Source: Verrucomicrobiota bacterium
GTDB taxonomy: Bacteria > Verrucomicrobiota > Verrucomicrobiia > Limisphaerales > J093
Reading direction: 5' to 3'
DNA: 64,000 nt
NCBI GenBank assembly: GCA_027493615.1
Contig: JAOSKK010000012.1
Location: forward strand, 1 to 64,000
Part shown: in pieces, positions 39,908-48,928 of the stretch
Layout of the letters: each line of letters opens with the position of its first letter
Position numbering within the stretch: the stretch's first letter is position 1
Notes under the pieces: model-generated
Database searches by the model: none
What the model was told of the DNA's origin: nothing
Seen by the model: the letters and a program-made list of their open reading frames with translations, nothing else
Made by a program: the position numbers and the translations under genes

Positions 39908-41526
39908 TTACGGCGACGACAAACGCCTTTTGACGGACAAACCATTCTGCGTCGCTGGCCTCGAACCCGCGGCCGGCGCCTCGTCCGTGGCCGCAGCCCA
40001 CGGTCGCAGATACTGGTGGTCATCCGGGCGGGGCGCGTGGTTGGGGACACCCGCGTCCGGCCGCCGCAGATGCTCGGCCAGCCACCGGCCCGGGATCGTA
40101 TCCCGAAAGCCCCCGTCACCGGGCAGAGGAAGAAGCCCGAGAGCCCGTGGCGGGGGCAGGTCTCGGGCAGCTCGAAGAACTCCGATTCCAGAACGGCGTC
40201 TCGCTTGGCGATGTCATCGGAGAGCGACTCCCCGGCGCCGGCATCACCCGGGAGCCCCAGGGGACGGAAGTTGCGGTGCGTGTTCGAGCTGCAGCGGGTC
40301 TCGACCACCTCGTGGGAGCCGAAGAGCTGGGAAGCCCAGGCGGCGGTCTCGGGGCTGTTCAACCGCAGGATGGCCTTGCTGCTGCACTGGCCCACGAGTT
40401 CATCGGCCGCCTCCCGGCCATAGACATCACGGAGCCCGTTGATGTCCTGGAAGCCCAGCACGACCGCCACCCCTTTGCTGCGCCCCTTGGTCATGAGGGC
40501 GGAGAGCCCGTCGAGCCGGCCGGCCTGGCGGACTTCATCCAGGAAGATCCACGTGCGCCGGGGCAGGACTGCCTCTTCGGCCACCTCGTCCTGCGCGAGG
40601 ATGAGTTCGGCCAGGCGCTTGAAGAGCAGCCGGTTGATGGTGTCGATCGCCGCCCGGTTCGCCTCGTCGTTGCCCAGCACCAGCACCGACTCCCCCTCGG
40701 TCCAGGCCCGCAGGCTGATCCGCGTGCCGGCCCGTTCCCAGGCGGCGGCGATGATCTCGTAGGGGGCGGTGTAGGTCAGGATGGTCGAGAGGATGTTCTG
40801 GAAGGTCGCCTCGGGCTGGAAGTACTCGACCAGGTGGGCGGTGAGGGCGTTGCCCTCGAGCAGCCCGCGCAGCCTCCCCGGGTCCCGCACGGTCAGGAGG
40901 AGTTGCCGGAAGGTCCACCGGCCCGGCCGCTGCCGGATGAAGCCCAGGAGCACCCCGTGGAGCAGGTGGCGGGCGGCGTTGGAGAAGAACGGATTGCTGT
41001 CGCGCTCGTTGGCCGGGATGAGGGTCGAGGCGACCTGGAGGGCGGCAGCCGGACAGGTGATGTCGGCGGCCATGTCCCAGGCGGCGCTGCGGGCGTCGAG
41101 CGGGTTGAAGACATGGATGGGGCAGGACAAGCCCAGGCCGGCCAGGATCGAGAGGGCATCCTGCTTGGCATCGTAGACCAGGGCCCGCTGGTTGTGACCG
41201 GATTGAACCTGCGGCAGGACCGACTGCATCAGCAGCCGTTGGAGGAGAGTCTTGCCGCTGCCCGTGGCCCCGACGAAGCTGAAGTGGCCGGTGGCGATCC
41301 GCGCCGGGAGCAGGAGTTGGCCAAACCGGAGTTCCTCGCGCGGAAGATGGGCGCCCGGCGTGTGGGCCAAGTGGCTCTGGACCTCCCGGTACCGGCGCAG
41401 GGTGCGGCCGCGCAGGTGGGCCGCCGAGATGCGGTGGTGGCGACCGGTCAGCGCACGGAGCGCTCCGGGCAGCAGGACCAAGGCAAGCAACAGACCGAGA
41501 ACCCAACCCGGTCGAAACCAGTCCAC
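39908..41526 (-). CDS. TraD/TrwB-like coupling ATPase, copy 2, late frameshift
   Basis: About 540 residues from GTG 41526. A single N-terminal membrane helix (WVLGLLLALVLLPGALRAL). Walker A is FSFVGATGSGKTLLQRLLMQ and Walker B is RTWIFLDEVRQAG. ALVYDAKQDALSILAGLGLS and GVAVVLGFQDINGLRDVYG are typical of TrwB/TraD. After a one-base shift near 40095 the C-terminus reads GRWLAEHLRRPDAGVPNHAP and ends at TAA 39908. It transfers relaxase-DNA to a secretion channel and lies just upstream of relaxase 2, forming mobilisation module 2. Confidence 0.87.
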
Positions 41527-41669
41527 AGACAGAGCCTCCCCCGATGCGGCTCGGGATCACTGCGGCCCGGCATAGCGCAGAACCGAAGATCGGACAAGGG
41601 GAGCGACGGTCCTGCTCGCACGAACACGGCGCAAACCACGTGGACCGGGGCCCGCGCCAGAACGATCGC

Positions 41670-41897
41670 TCACTCGGCCCGTTTCAGGACCTCGGAGGGT
41701 TTGAGCTCCAGGACCGAGCACAGGCGCAGGAAGGTGTCCAGGCTGGGGGCGCGCATCCCGCTCTCCAGGTAGCTGATCATCGGCTGCGACAGCCCGGCCG
41801 CTGCGGCCAGTTGCCGCATGGACAACCCCTGCCGTTTGCGCTCCTCGATGAGGATCTGCAGGGCACGCGCACCGACGACATCGGGGTCCAGGCTCAT
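41670..41897 (-). CDS. Cro/C1-type (XRE) repressor
   Basis: 75 residues from ATG 41897. The helix-turn-helix is GLSMRQLAAAAGLSQPMISY followed by LESGMRAPSLDTFLRLCSVL and KPSEVLKRAE. It stands divergently from the gene at 41963, with a sigma70-like promoter and AT-rich operator-like DNA between, so it likely controls that promoter and perhaps the transfer genes downstream of itself. Confidence 0.85.
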   Translation of the reverse strand: MSLDPDVVGARALQILIEERKRQGLSMRQLAAAAGLSQPMISYLESGMRAPSLDTFLRLCSVLELKPSEVLKRAE

Positions 41898-41928
41898 AGG
41901 CACAGGGTTTGATTACGGCAAAAGGGGG

Positions 41929-41957
41929 TTGACAGAATAGATAACGATAGTGATTAT
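41929..41957 (+). promoter_or_regulatory. Sigma70-type promoter
   Basis: TTGACA at 41929-41934, 17-bp spacer, GATTAT at 41952-41957. The next gene starts only 5 bp later (ATG 41963), so transcription would begin at or near the start codon, implying a leaderless message. The spacer contains AT-rich half-sites that the adjacent repressor could bind. Confidence 0.62.
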
Positions 41958-41962
41958 GCCCC

Positions 41963-42204
41963 ATGTTCAAACGTCGTCTTGGTCCTGACCCCCACGCGGG
42001 CGGGCAACGAACGGTGGCCCTGCAGGGCTGCCCCGATATCCTCGAGCTCGACTCCGGTGACTTCGCCGTCATCGGGATCGACATCACCGCCGCCGGCCAG
42101 GCGCTCCTGCCCCGACCGTCTCCTGCGGTCCGGACGAGCGGATGGTGCGGATCCCGCGCCAGACCCTGGTCCTGGCCAAGCCGGACATCCCGGACCACCC
42201 CTGA
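41963..42204 (+). CDS. Small conserved-type protein, one frameshift
   Basis: About 80 residues. It starts MFKRRLGPDPHAGGQRTVAL, then GCPDILELDSGDFAVIGIDI. After a shift near 42115 it reads CGPDERMVRIPRQTLVLAKP and DIPDHP. Both halves look like one beta-rich protein. Family not named. It is the first gene behind the promoter at 41929. Confidence 0.5.
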
Positions 42205-42250
42205 AGCCGGGGGGTACCGCTCCGGCGAGAGGTCGTGCTATGCTCGGCGG

Positions 42251-42772
42251 GTGGATGGGTTCGGGCCGTGGTGGAGCGGGCACTGGTTTGATTTGCTGCA
42301 GAGCGTGGGCATCGTGGCGGGTCTGGTGTTCACGACGGTGGCCCTGCGTCGCGAAGCCCGAGAGCGCCGCGCCGGACACCTGGTCGAGCTCACCAAGCTG
42401 CACCGGCAGCTCTGGCTGGAGACGGGTTGCCGGCCGGAGCTGGCGCGCCTCTTGAGCCCTGCGCCCGAGCTGCCAGCCGGTTCGGTCACCGCCGCCGAGG
42501 AGCTCTTCGTCAACCTCCTCATCGTGCATCTCTCGACGGTCTGGGAGCTGGTGCGGCAAGACAGCGTGGTGAGCCAGGACGCGGTGAAGCGGGATGTGCG
42601 GGCCTTCTTCGCGCTGCCGGTGCCCCGGGCGGTGTGGGAACGGACCAAGGCGGTCCGCGACCGGGGCTTTGTGGAATTTGTGGAATCGTGTCTGCCGCCG
42701 GGGAGTTCGGGACCGGTTGGCGAGGCAGTCGGTGAAGGCGCCCAGGCAACCGGGCCTCACGCAAAGAAGTAG
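42251..42772 (+). CDS. Hypothetical membrane-anchored protein
   Basis: 173 residues from GTG 42251. One N-terminal membrane helix (LLQSVGIVAGLVFTTVALRR), then a cytosolic helical domain (AGHLVELTKLHRQLWLETGC, then NLLIVHLSTVWELVRQDSVV). This plan resembles small single-helix proteins of unknown role found in many bacteria. Its stop codon touches the left end of the RIT element, so the element either landed just behind it or the stop is formed at the junction. Confidence 0.6.
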   Translation: MDGFGPWWSGHWFDLLQSVGIVAGLVFTTVALRREARERRAGHLVELTKLHRQLWLETGCRPELARLLSPAPELPAGSVTAAEELFVNLLIVHLSTVWELVRQDSVVSQDAVKRDVRAFFALPVPRAVWERTKAVRDRGFVEFVESCLPPGSSGPVGEAVGEGAQATGPHAKK

Positions 42773-42800
42773 CCCTTATGCCGAGCTCGGCATTAGGGCT
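42771..42800. repeat. 30-bp palindrome at the RIT left end
   Basis: AGCCCT-ATGCCGAGCTCGGCAT-AGGGCT with one unpaired T on each side. It repeats the outer and inner ends of the terminal repeat (GGGCT and ATGCCGAG) with the middle missing, as if a short terminal repeat abuts the full one in opposite orientation. Confidence 0.85.
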
Positions 42801-42828
42801 ATTGGGCCGGGTCCTGAGTAATGCCGAG
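42796..42828 (+). repeat. RIT left terminal inverted repeat
   Basis: 33 bp beginning GGGCTATTGGGCCGGGTCCT and ending ATGCCGAG; identical to the reverse complement of 46253-46285. Confidence 0.95.
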
Positions 42829-42894
42829 GTGACGGGCGATTCCGTCGGTTTCCATTGGAATCACGCCGTTTTGCATCGTGGGGACCCGGCATTA

Positions 42895-43895
42895 TCAGAG
42901 GCTTCTGAGGAAGGCCAGAAGGCGATCCGAGGGGCGATACCGACGGGACTGGCCGGTGAAGGGTTCAGTCTTGGCGAGCGCCTGCTCCTTGAGTTGGAGA
43001 TTCGCGTGCAGGTACATCTGCGTCGTGTCGATTTGCTCGTGGCCAAGCCACAAGGCGATGACCGAGCGATCCACACCGTGTTGCAGTAGGTCCATGGCGA
43101 GGGTGTGGCGGAGGACATGGGCGGAAACCCGTTTGCCGTCAAGTGAGGGACAGGCCAGGCGGGCCGCGACCAGGTGCTTGGCCAGCAAGTACTCTACGCC
43201 GTCACGGGTCAGCGCACCCCCACGGGCATTGGGGAAGAGCCGATCGCCGGGCTGTGCGCCCCGCTCCCCTCAACCACGAGCGCAGGACTTTCACGGTGTC
43301 CTTGCGCAGGGGGACGCAACGAGTTTTGCGTCCTTTGCCAATGCAACGGACGTGGGCGCCCGTTCCCAGCGCTACGTCCTGGCACCGGAGGCCGACCAAC
43401 TCGGACACCCGGAGCCCGGTTTGGACCGCCACCAGTAGCCAGGCATGATCGCGGCGACCGGACCAGGTGTTTCGGTCCGGTGCACTCAACAACGCCTCGG
43501 TCTCGGCTCGGTTTAGGAAGTCCACCGGCTTCCGGGCGCAGCGTTTGCTGGGGATTGCCAAAACCCGCTGCGCCACCGCCCCGAGCCCTGGTTCCCGGAG
43601 GGCGACGTAGTGGAAGAAGGAGTGGATCGCCGCCAGACGGACGTTCCGGCTGCAGGGCAAGTTGCCACGTTCCCGTTCCAAGTAGTCGAGGAACCGAAGC
43701 ACAAAGGGGGCATCCAAATCCTGGACGGCCAGTTGCGTAGGAGGCTTCTTGAGGCACCTCTGGGCAAAGGCAATCAGCAGACAGAAGGTGTCGCGATAAT
43801 TCCGCAATCGTGCAGGGACTCGCCGCACGCTGCTGCATGAGCCGCTCGGAGAAGTAGGCCTGGAGCAGCTCGGAGAAGGTCAGTTGGGTCTTCAT
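42895..43895 (-). CDS. RIT tyrosine recombinase C, frameshifted
   Basis: About 330 residues from ATG 43895 (MKTQLTFSELLQAYFSERLM). Shifts near 43820 and 43200. Core-binding domain LAVQDLDAPFVLRFLDYLER. Catalytic residues: Arg in QTGLRVSELVGLRCQDV, Lys region GKGRKTRCVPL, His-Arg in AHVLRHTLAMDLLQHG, GH in ALWLGHEQIDTTQMYLH with the nucleophile Tyr. XerC/D type. The start overlaps the stop of recombinase B. Confidence 0.87.
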
Positions 43896-44821
43896 GTTCC
43901 TCGCTTCTCGCCCCGTTCCCACCGGCGCGTGGCCAGTTTCAGGAGCTCGGGCACGGCGGAGAGGTACCAGTACGTATCACGCACATGGGTGTGGCCGAGA
44001 TACGTGGCCAGTTCTGGCAGGCGGGTCTCGACATCCGCGTTGGAACGGTACCAGTTCAACAGCGTGCCAATGGCGAAATAGTGACGCAGATCGTGAACGC
44101 GCGGGCCACAGGGGTCGCCTGGCTTGCGCAATCCCAGTTGCGTAGCCACGAACAAGAACCACCGGTTGACGGAGTCGTAGACCACGCGCCCACCGCCCTC
44201 CCAGACAAAGAAGCTGGGATGCGTCGATTGCGGGTAAACGCGGTCCCGAATCGAGGCATACTCGCGGAGGGCAGCGACGGTGGAGTTGTGGAGCGGGATG
44301 CGTCTGGCCTTGTTTCCCTTGGCCTGGCGGATGCTCAAGAGCGCCCGGTTCGCATCGAGATCTCCTCGTTCCAACGCCAGGGCTTCGCCAACCCGCATTC
44401 CGGTCACGGCCAGCAACCCGAAGAGGGTGCCCAGCGTGGAGCCTTTGATGCGGTTGCCGGAGCTGATGCTGCGGGCCGCGGCGATCAGTCGCAGCACGTC
44501 TTGCTCCGTGTAGTGGTAAGGCTCCCGGCGATGCAGGTGATACGGAAGGAGTTTCTGGGGCGGAACCACCGTCCGTTCGTCGTGCGCGCTCACGTAGGCG
44601 GCGAATCGGCGCAGCATGCCCAGACGGGACCCGGCTTGCGCCGGTTTGACGTGGGGTTGTGCTGCCCATTCAACCGCCAGCGTGGTGCTCACAAAATCGG
44701 CTCCCTCCCGTTCGGCGAAGCGCACGAAGTTGCGAAGCTGGAATCCCGCCTCCTTCATCTTGTAGCCGAGTTGCCGGCGCAGTCTCAAGTAGTCCTCCAG
44801 ATGGACCCGCAGCGTTTTCAT
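43892..44821 (-). CDS. RIT tyrosine recombinase B
   Basis: 309 residues from ATG 44821 (MKTLRVHLEDYLRLRRQLGY). Catalytic Arg in VTGMRVGEALALERGD, Lys in KGNKARRIPLHN, HDLRHYFAIGTLL, YLGHTHVRDTYWYLSAV. The N-terminal SAM-like domain is RNFVRFAEREGADFVSTTLA. Intact. The start overlaps recombinase A by 4 bp and the stop overlaps recombinase C by 4 bp, so all three are made together. Confidence 0.9.
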   Translation of the reverse strand: MKTLRVHLEDYLRLRRQLGYKMKEAGFQLRNFVRFAEREGADFVSTTLAVEWAAQPHVKPAQAGSRLGMLRRFAAYVSAHDERTVVPPQKLLPYHLHRREPYHYTEQDVLRLIAAARSISSGNRIKGSTLGTLFGLLAVTGMRVGEALALERGDLDANRALLSIRQAKGNKARRIPLHNSTVAALREYASIRDRVYPQSTHPSFFVWEGGGRVVYDSVNRWFLFVATQLGLRKPGDPCGPRVHDLRHYFAIGTLLNWYRSNADVETRLPELATYLGHTHVRDTYWYLSAVPELLKLATRRWERGEKRGT

Positions 44822-46260
44822 CGTCCATCCTCCGGCCAGGGTAGAGCCAGCGCGCGCAAGGCATCCCAATTGACCTTCGCATAGATCTCCGTGGTCTGCG
44901 GCAATTGATGCCGCAGCACCTGGCCAATTTGCGCCATCGAAGCTCCACGGCGTAGCATCGTCGTCGCCAGCGAATGCCGGAGCAGGTGAGCGCCTTGATG
45001 GGGAGAATCGATGTGGGCACGCGCCAGGGCGGCGCGGACAACGCTGCTAACAGAACCGGGGCCGGCGAAGGCTTGGTGTGGTGCCCGACTTTGGAGGAAG
45101 ACATGCCTTGACTCAGAACTGGGGCGTCCTCTCTGCAAATAGGTGACGAGGGCCTGGCCCACATCTTGGGGAAGAGGAAGGCGATCCAGGCGAACCCCTT
45201 TGCCTCGAATCAGCAACTCGCCCGCACGCCAGTCAATGTCCGTGAGGGTGAGCTGAGCCACTTCACCCGCCCGCAGGCCCAAGCGTGCCAGCAGCAGCAA
45301 CATCGCATAATCGCGTTTGCCCACGTTCTTGCGCCGATCACAGCCTCGCAAGAGGCGCTCGACCTGCTCAGCCTCCAAGAACCGGGGCGATGCGGATTGG
45401 CAACCTCCTGCCACCGAGGGCACACTCGCCGCGAGGTTGGCGGACATCCGGCCCTGTTGGAGAAGAAAGCCCAGGAAGCCTCGCAGCACCGAGGCCATTA
45501 GTTGGGCGGAGCGGCGACCGCGATTGGAGGTGTCGTGGAGGACGAATTCGGTAACATCCGCGGCCCGCAGTCGCTTCAGCAAGACCCTGCCGTCCCGGAA
45601 CCGATGGGACAGGAAACGACGGATCACCGGCAGGTACTGGGCCACACTGGCGGGCAGGAGGCTCCGCCCCTGGAGGAGGGAATCCCCGAATTCCTGGGCG
45701 ATCTGGTCGATGTCGTTGCGGGGCGTGGGTGGGGCGGCAGCGGGAGTGACGTTGGACTGCCGCAAATAGCGGAGCACGAGCCCCATGGTTGCCTGATCGC
45801 TGGACCCACGGGGAACCCGCCTCCATCGAGCCTTGAGAAACGCGGTCACCTTCGACTCGGCCAGTCGCCGGGGCGCGATGCGCCGTTGCTGCATCCACCG
45901 GCTCAAGTCCGCGACCAGCCGTACTTTGGCCCACGCGATCTTCCTGCAGTAGCCTTGCTGGGTGAGGAGGGCGACGAAGCCGTCCAAGTGTGGTCCCAAA
46001 GGTCCGCGGCGGAAACGGGCGAAGCCCGGCCGTCGGGTGAGGTTGTGAGGTTGTATCGGCCCATAATCGTGTTGAAAGCGCGTGGGCAGAGAGGAACACT
46101 TTGCGTTTTGGCGTTGGAGGATTGAACCCCCGCCGAGGAACCAGTGGGCTGTTCCCAGACAGCGTCGGACCAGACGCGCCCATGAATAATGCCGCCTCCA
46201 AAAGTCGCCGAAGTGGCGATGCTGCAGACTTCTCCTGGAATCCGCCCGCCAACTCGGCAT
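44818..46260 (-). CDS. RIT tyrosine recombinase A
   Basis: The open frame runs from ATG 46260, inside the right terminal repeat, but protein character begins near 46040 (GPHLDGFVALLTQQGYCRKI), so the real start is later or lies across a frameshift. Catalytic Arg in LARLGLRAGEVAQLTLTD, GKGVRLDRLPLP, HLLRHSLATTMLRRGAS, then QVLRHQLPQTTEIYAKV with the Tyr nucleophile; note RH where GH is usual. First gene of the trio. Confidence 0.85.
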   Translation of the reverse strand: MPSWRADSRRSLQHRHFGDFWRRHYSWARLVRRCLGTAHWFLGGGSILQRQNAKCSSLPTRFQHDYGPIQPHNLTRRPGFARFRRGPLGPHLDGFVALLTQQGYCRKIAWAKVRLVADLSRWMQQRRIAPRRLAESKVTAFLKARWRRVPRGSSDQATMGLVLRYLRQSNVTPAAAPPTPRNDIDQIAQEFGDSLLQGRSLLPASVAQYLPVIRRFLSHRFRDGRVLLKRLRAADVTEFVLHDTSNRGRRSAQLMASVLRGFLGFLLQQGRMSANLAASVPSVAGGCQSASPRFLEAEQVERLLRGCDRRKNVGKRDYAMLLLLARLGLRAGEVAQLTLTDIDWRAGELLIRGKGVRLDRLPLPQDVGQALVTYLQRGRPSSESRHVFLQSRAPHQAFAGPGSVSSVVRAALARAHIDSPHQGAHLLRHSLATTMLRRGASMAQIGQVLRHQLPQTTEIYAKVNWDALRALALPWPEDGR

Positions 46261-46285
46261 TACTCAGGACCCGGCCCAATAGCCC
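46253..46285 (-). repeat. RIT right terminal inverted repeat
   Basis: Reverse complement of 42796-42828, all 33 bases identical. It overlaps the last codons and the stop of radC (GYWAGS). Confidence 0.95.
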
Positions 46286-46887
46286 ATGGCTCGGAGCGAG
46301 ACATAATCCTGGGGCCGTTCGACGGTAGGGAGTCCCAAAATCAAATGGTCGAGGAGTTCAATCCGGAGCAGTTGACCCGCGCGGAGCAGTTCACGCGTGG
46401 TCCGGATATCCGCCTCGCTTGGGGTGGGATCCCCGAGGGGTGGTTGTGGGCCACCACGACGGCGGCGGCGTTGGCGATGATGGCCGCGCGGTACACCTCC
46501 CTTGGATGGATGGTGACTTCGCTGAGGGTGCCGGTGCTGAGGCGTTTGACCCGGATCAGCCGCCGCCGGCTGTTGAGTAGCAGGGCGTGGAACTGCTCGG
46601 TCTCCAGGGTCCGGAACTCGTCGCGGAGAAGGGCGGCAACCCGCTCGGGCGTATCCAGGAGGGGCTTTCAGGCAGGGCCTCGCGGCCGAGGCGCTGCGCG
46701 AGCAGGAACGCGGCGCGGATGGCGGCGGCCTTGGATTTGCCGACGCCCCGGTAGCGCTGGAGCTCATCGAAGGAGGCGTGGGCCAGGCTGATCAGGCTGG
46801 GGTGATCGCGCACGATGAGCTCCGCGGCGGGTTTGCCGGCGAAGGAGGAGAGCAGCTCCGCGTTGGAAGTGTGTTCGGTAGGTTCCA
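46264..46887 (-). CDS. radC: RadC-like JAMM-domain protein, frameshifted
   Basis: About 205 residues from ATG 46887. HhH part: FDELQRYRGVGKSKAAAIRA. JAMM metal site: AHNHPSGDPTPSEAD, split by a shift right after HPSG (about 46435); another shift is near 46672. ILGLPTVERPQDYVSLRAMG is the usual end. RadC proteins are frequent on mobile elements; their biochemical role is unsettled. The final GYWAGS is written by the RIT terminal repeat. Confidence 0.85.
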
Positions 46888-46925
46888 TCCCCACCGGCTC
46901 CCGCCCCGGGCGAGGGGGCGCAGAC

Positions 46926-47189
46926 CTACTGGTCGTGGCCCTGGGCCAGGATCCAGGAGTGGGCCTGGTCGGCGACCTTGGCCAGGAGCAGCAGGTCATC
47001 CCGGCCAAAGGACTCGGTGGAGCGCCACTGCTCGGCGTCGCGGAAGAGCCGGCTGAAGGTGACGTTGTGGCGAGGGCCGACGGCGGTGTCGTTGCGCCAG
47101 ATGGCGGCCTTGATGGCACCGAGGCGGACCTCGTGGACGGGCCGTTGCCGGCCGGGGGCGTTCTCAGGGGCGGTCGCGGTAGCAAGCAT
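46926..47189 (-). CDS. Small conserved mobile-element protein
   Basis: 87 residues (VRLGAIKAAIWRNDTAVGPR, HNVTFSRLFRDAEQWRSTES, FGRDDLLLLAKVADQAHSWI). I recognise this as a short conserved type found widely in plasmids and integrative elements of Verrucomicrobia and Planctomycetes, often near relaxase or RadC genes, with no assigned role. A short beta-sheet plus helix fold is likely. Intact. Confidence 0.7.
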   Translation of the reverse strand: MLATATAPENAPGRQRPVHEVRLGAIKAAIWRNDTAVGPRHNVTFSRLFRDAEQWRSTESFGRDDLLLLAKVADQAHSWILAQGHDQ

Positions 47190-47214
47190 GGTATGTCCTC
47201 CAGCAAAGAGAGGT

Positions 47215-47498
47215 TCAGTAATCCTCGGGGAGCAGGACGGTCGTCACCGAGCGATCCGCCTCGGTGATGATCCAGAACCGGGTGCCTTGCTCGGTGCGGT
47301 AGGCCGACAGGAGCCGGCCGCCGCAGTGCAGGCAGCGGTCGTTCTCGCGCCAGTCCTCCGCGCCCAGCTCCCCCAATCGCCGCGGCTGTGCCGGGCAAGG
47401 GCACGGGCGACGTCGTGGGGATGGAGCTCGGCCACGGCCGTCGGGGTAACGACCAGGCGACCCAGCCGGAATCGGGGACCGTAAGCAACGGCAACCAT
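47215..47498 (-). CDS. Small conserved plasmid-type protein, one frameshift
   Basis: About 94 residues from ATG 47498, with GGAG upstream. It reads MVAVAYGPRFRLGRLVVTPT, then AVAELHPHDVARALARHSRG. After a shift near 47370 it continues LGAEDWRENDRCLHCGGRLL and TRFWIITEADRSVTTVLLPE. This is a widespread small family on plasmids and integrative elements. Two Cys (CLHCGG) may bind metal. Role unknown. Confidence 0.7.
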
Positions 47499-47808
47499 AA
47501 AGCACTCCCGGGAGAGCAGACCTCCATTAGACTGGCTGCGGGTATAGCACAGTCGCCCGCGAAAGGAAACGGTCTTTGAGCGCTCTTTGGGCCCTCCCGA
47601 GAATCGCCTGGGATACCGGGGAGTTGGCACGGGGAGAGGGGAGAGGGAGAGCCCTGAAGAGCGCCGGCCATCACCCTGGGGTGACGGCATCACCGCCGTT
47701 GGGCGCATGCGCTGCGGGCTTTGACCGGCACGATGGGGAAGGGGCGATAGGAGATGGAACGGAAGGGGAGGAGAGAAAGGGAGTGGAACCGAAGAGGGCA
47801 TGATGCGG
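47499..47808. other. Gap, no gene seen
   Basis: Purine-rich DNA with runs such as GGGGAGAGGGGAGAGGGAGA. No coding frame with protein character. It probably carries the promoter of the small genes to its left and the end of the ArdC gene to its right. Confidence 0.45.
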
Positions 47809-48792
47809 CTATTCCTCCGGCAGAGTTCCCAGCACGTAATCGGCCGCGCGTTGGGCTTCGCTGGCGGCCTTGATCACCCAGGTCTTGTGGTCGTGGACCC
47901 GCAGCACCTCGAGCCACCCGCGCAGATACGCGGCCGAGTTCTCGAACCCGTCTTCGATGATGCCGGCATGAGCCCCGAGGAACGCGGCGGCCATCTCGGC
48001 GATCAGTTCTTCCAGGCAATAGGTCTTGGTGTCGGCGCCCACGGCGTGAAAACCGGGGCTCTCGACCAGCGAGGGGCGGTTGAGCCGGGACCCGTGGCCA
48101 CTGGCATGGGCCAGCTCGTGAAAGAGCGTTTTGAAGAAGCGCCACTCGGCGCGGAAGGTCTGCCGGCTGGGCATCTCCACGGTGTCGGTGGCCGGGACGT
48201 AGTGCGGATAGGACATGCGCCCCTCGTGAATCACCGGTGGCCTGGGCATGCCGGCGACGATGCGCCGGGCGTTGTCGGCCATGGCGCTCTCGGTGAACGT
48301 CGCGCACGGTGGCGGTTCCGGAAACGCCAGACCCTCGATCTGGCAGGCGTTGAAGACGGTGTAGAGCCGGAGGAACCGGCGCACCGGGGCCGTGCCGAGC
48401 TCGTGGTCCGGTGCGTTCGCTGGTTCGGGGGCCGGTTTGTTCCAGGTGCCCACCTTGACGATGGGGCTGCCCTTCTCGCCCTGGCGCACGTGGCCGCCCA
48501 GCTCCCGGGCCTGGATGAACGTCAGGAAGTACGGCGACTGGAACCCCTGGGAGGCGAGCAGGAAGACGTTGATGCCGTGGTAGGGCTTCCCGGTGGCGAA
48601 GTTGCGCGGAAACCCCACCCGCACGATCGAGGGCGACTGCCACGGAACCACCCCGGCTTCGATCCGCTCGAGGATGCGCTGGGTGACGGCCTCGTAGGCA
48701 TCGAAGCGCTGCGGCTCGGGGGCGGTGTGGGGCAGCCGGGCGTTTCCCCAGGGTGGTTGGTCCGTGGGCCGTTGCGGCGCCATCCGCTCCAT
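47809..48792 (-). CDS. ArdC-like antirestriction protein, copy 2
   Basis: 327 residues from ATG 48792 (MERMAPQRPTDQPPWGNARL); later ATGs are possible. ArdC N-terminal domain: YEAVTQRILERIEAGVVPWQ, then SPSIVRVGFPRNFATGKPYH and GINVFLLASQGFQSPYFLTF. Metallopeptidase: FKTLFHELAHASGHGSRLNR and YCLEELIAEMAAAFLGAHAG. It differs much from ArdC copy 1. Intact. ArdC proteins shield single-stranded entering DNA from restriction. Confidence 0.86.
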   Translation of the reverse strand: MERMAPQRPTDQPPWGNARLPHTAPEPQRFDAYEAVTQRILERIEAGVVPWQSPSIVRVGFPRNFATGKPYHGINVFLLASQGFQSPYFLTFIQARELGGHVRQGEKGSPIVKVGTWNKPAPEPANAPDHELGTAPVRRFLRLYTVFNACQIEGLAFPEPPPCATFTESAMADNARRIVAGMPRPPVIHEGRMSYPHYVPATDTVEMPSRQTFRAEWRFFKTLFHELAHASGHGSRLNRPSLVESPGFHAVGADTKTYCLEELIAEMAAAFLGAHAGIIEDGFENSAAYLRGWLEVLRVHDHKTWVIKAASEAQRAADYVLGTLPEE

Positions 48793-48928
48793 CGCTTGAG
48801 CCCCCTCCTTCCCGGGCAGCGGCCATCCTATCACAGCCAGCCCCAAGAGGGATCCCCCCAAGAATGAACCGTTCACCGAGCCAGTGCGGTTCGCCCTCTG
48901 GCTTCGGCGGAGGGTTTCTGATAAGCAA

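Larger units (their letters stand above)
42771..46285. mobile_element. RIT (recombinase-in-trio) element
   Basis: Three tyrosine recombinase genes on the minus strand, each overlapping the next by 4 bp, bounded by 33-bp identical inverted repeats (42796-42828 and 46253-46285). This is the published plan of RIT elements. The left end carries an extra 30-bp palindrome (42771-42800), so I place the boundary at 42771. The right end lies inside the last codons of radC. Confidence 0.9.
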
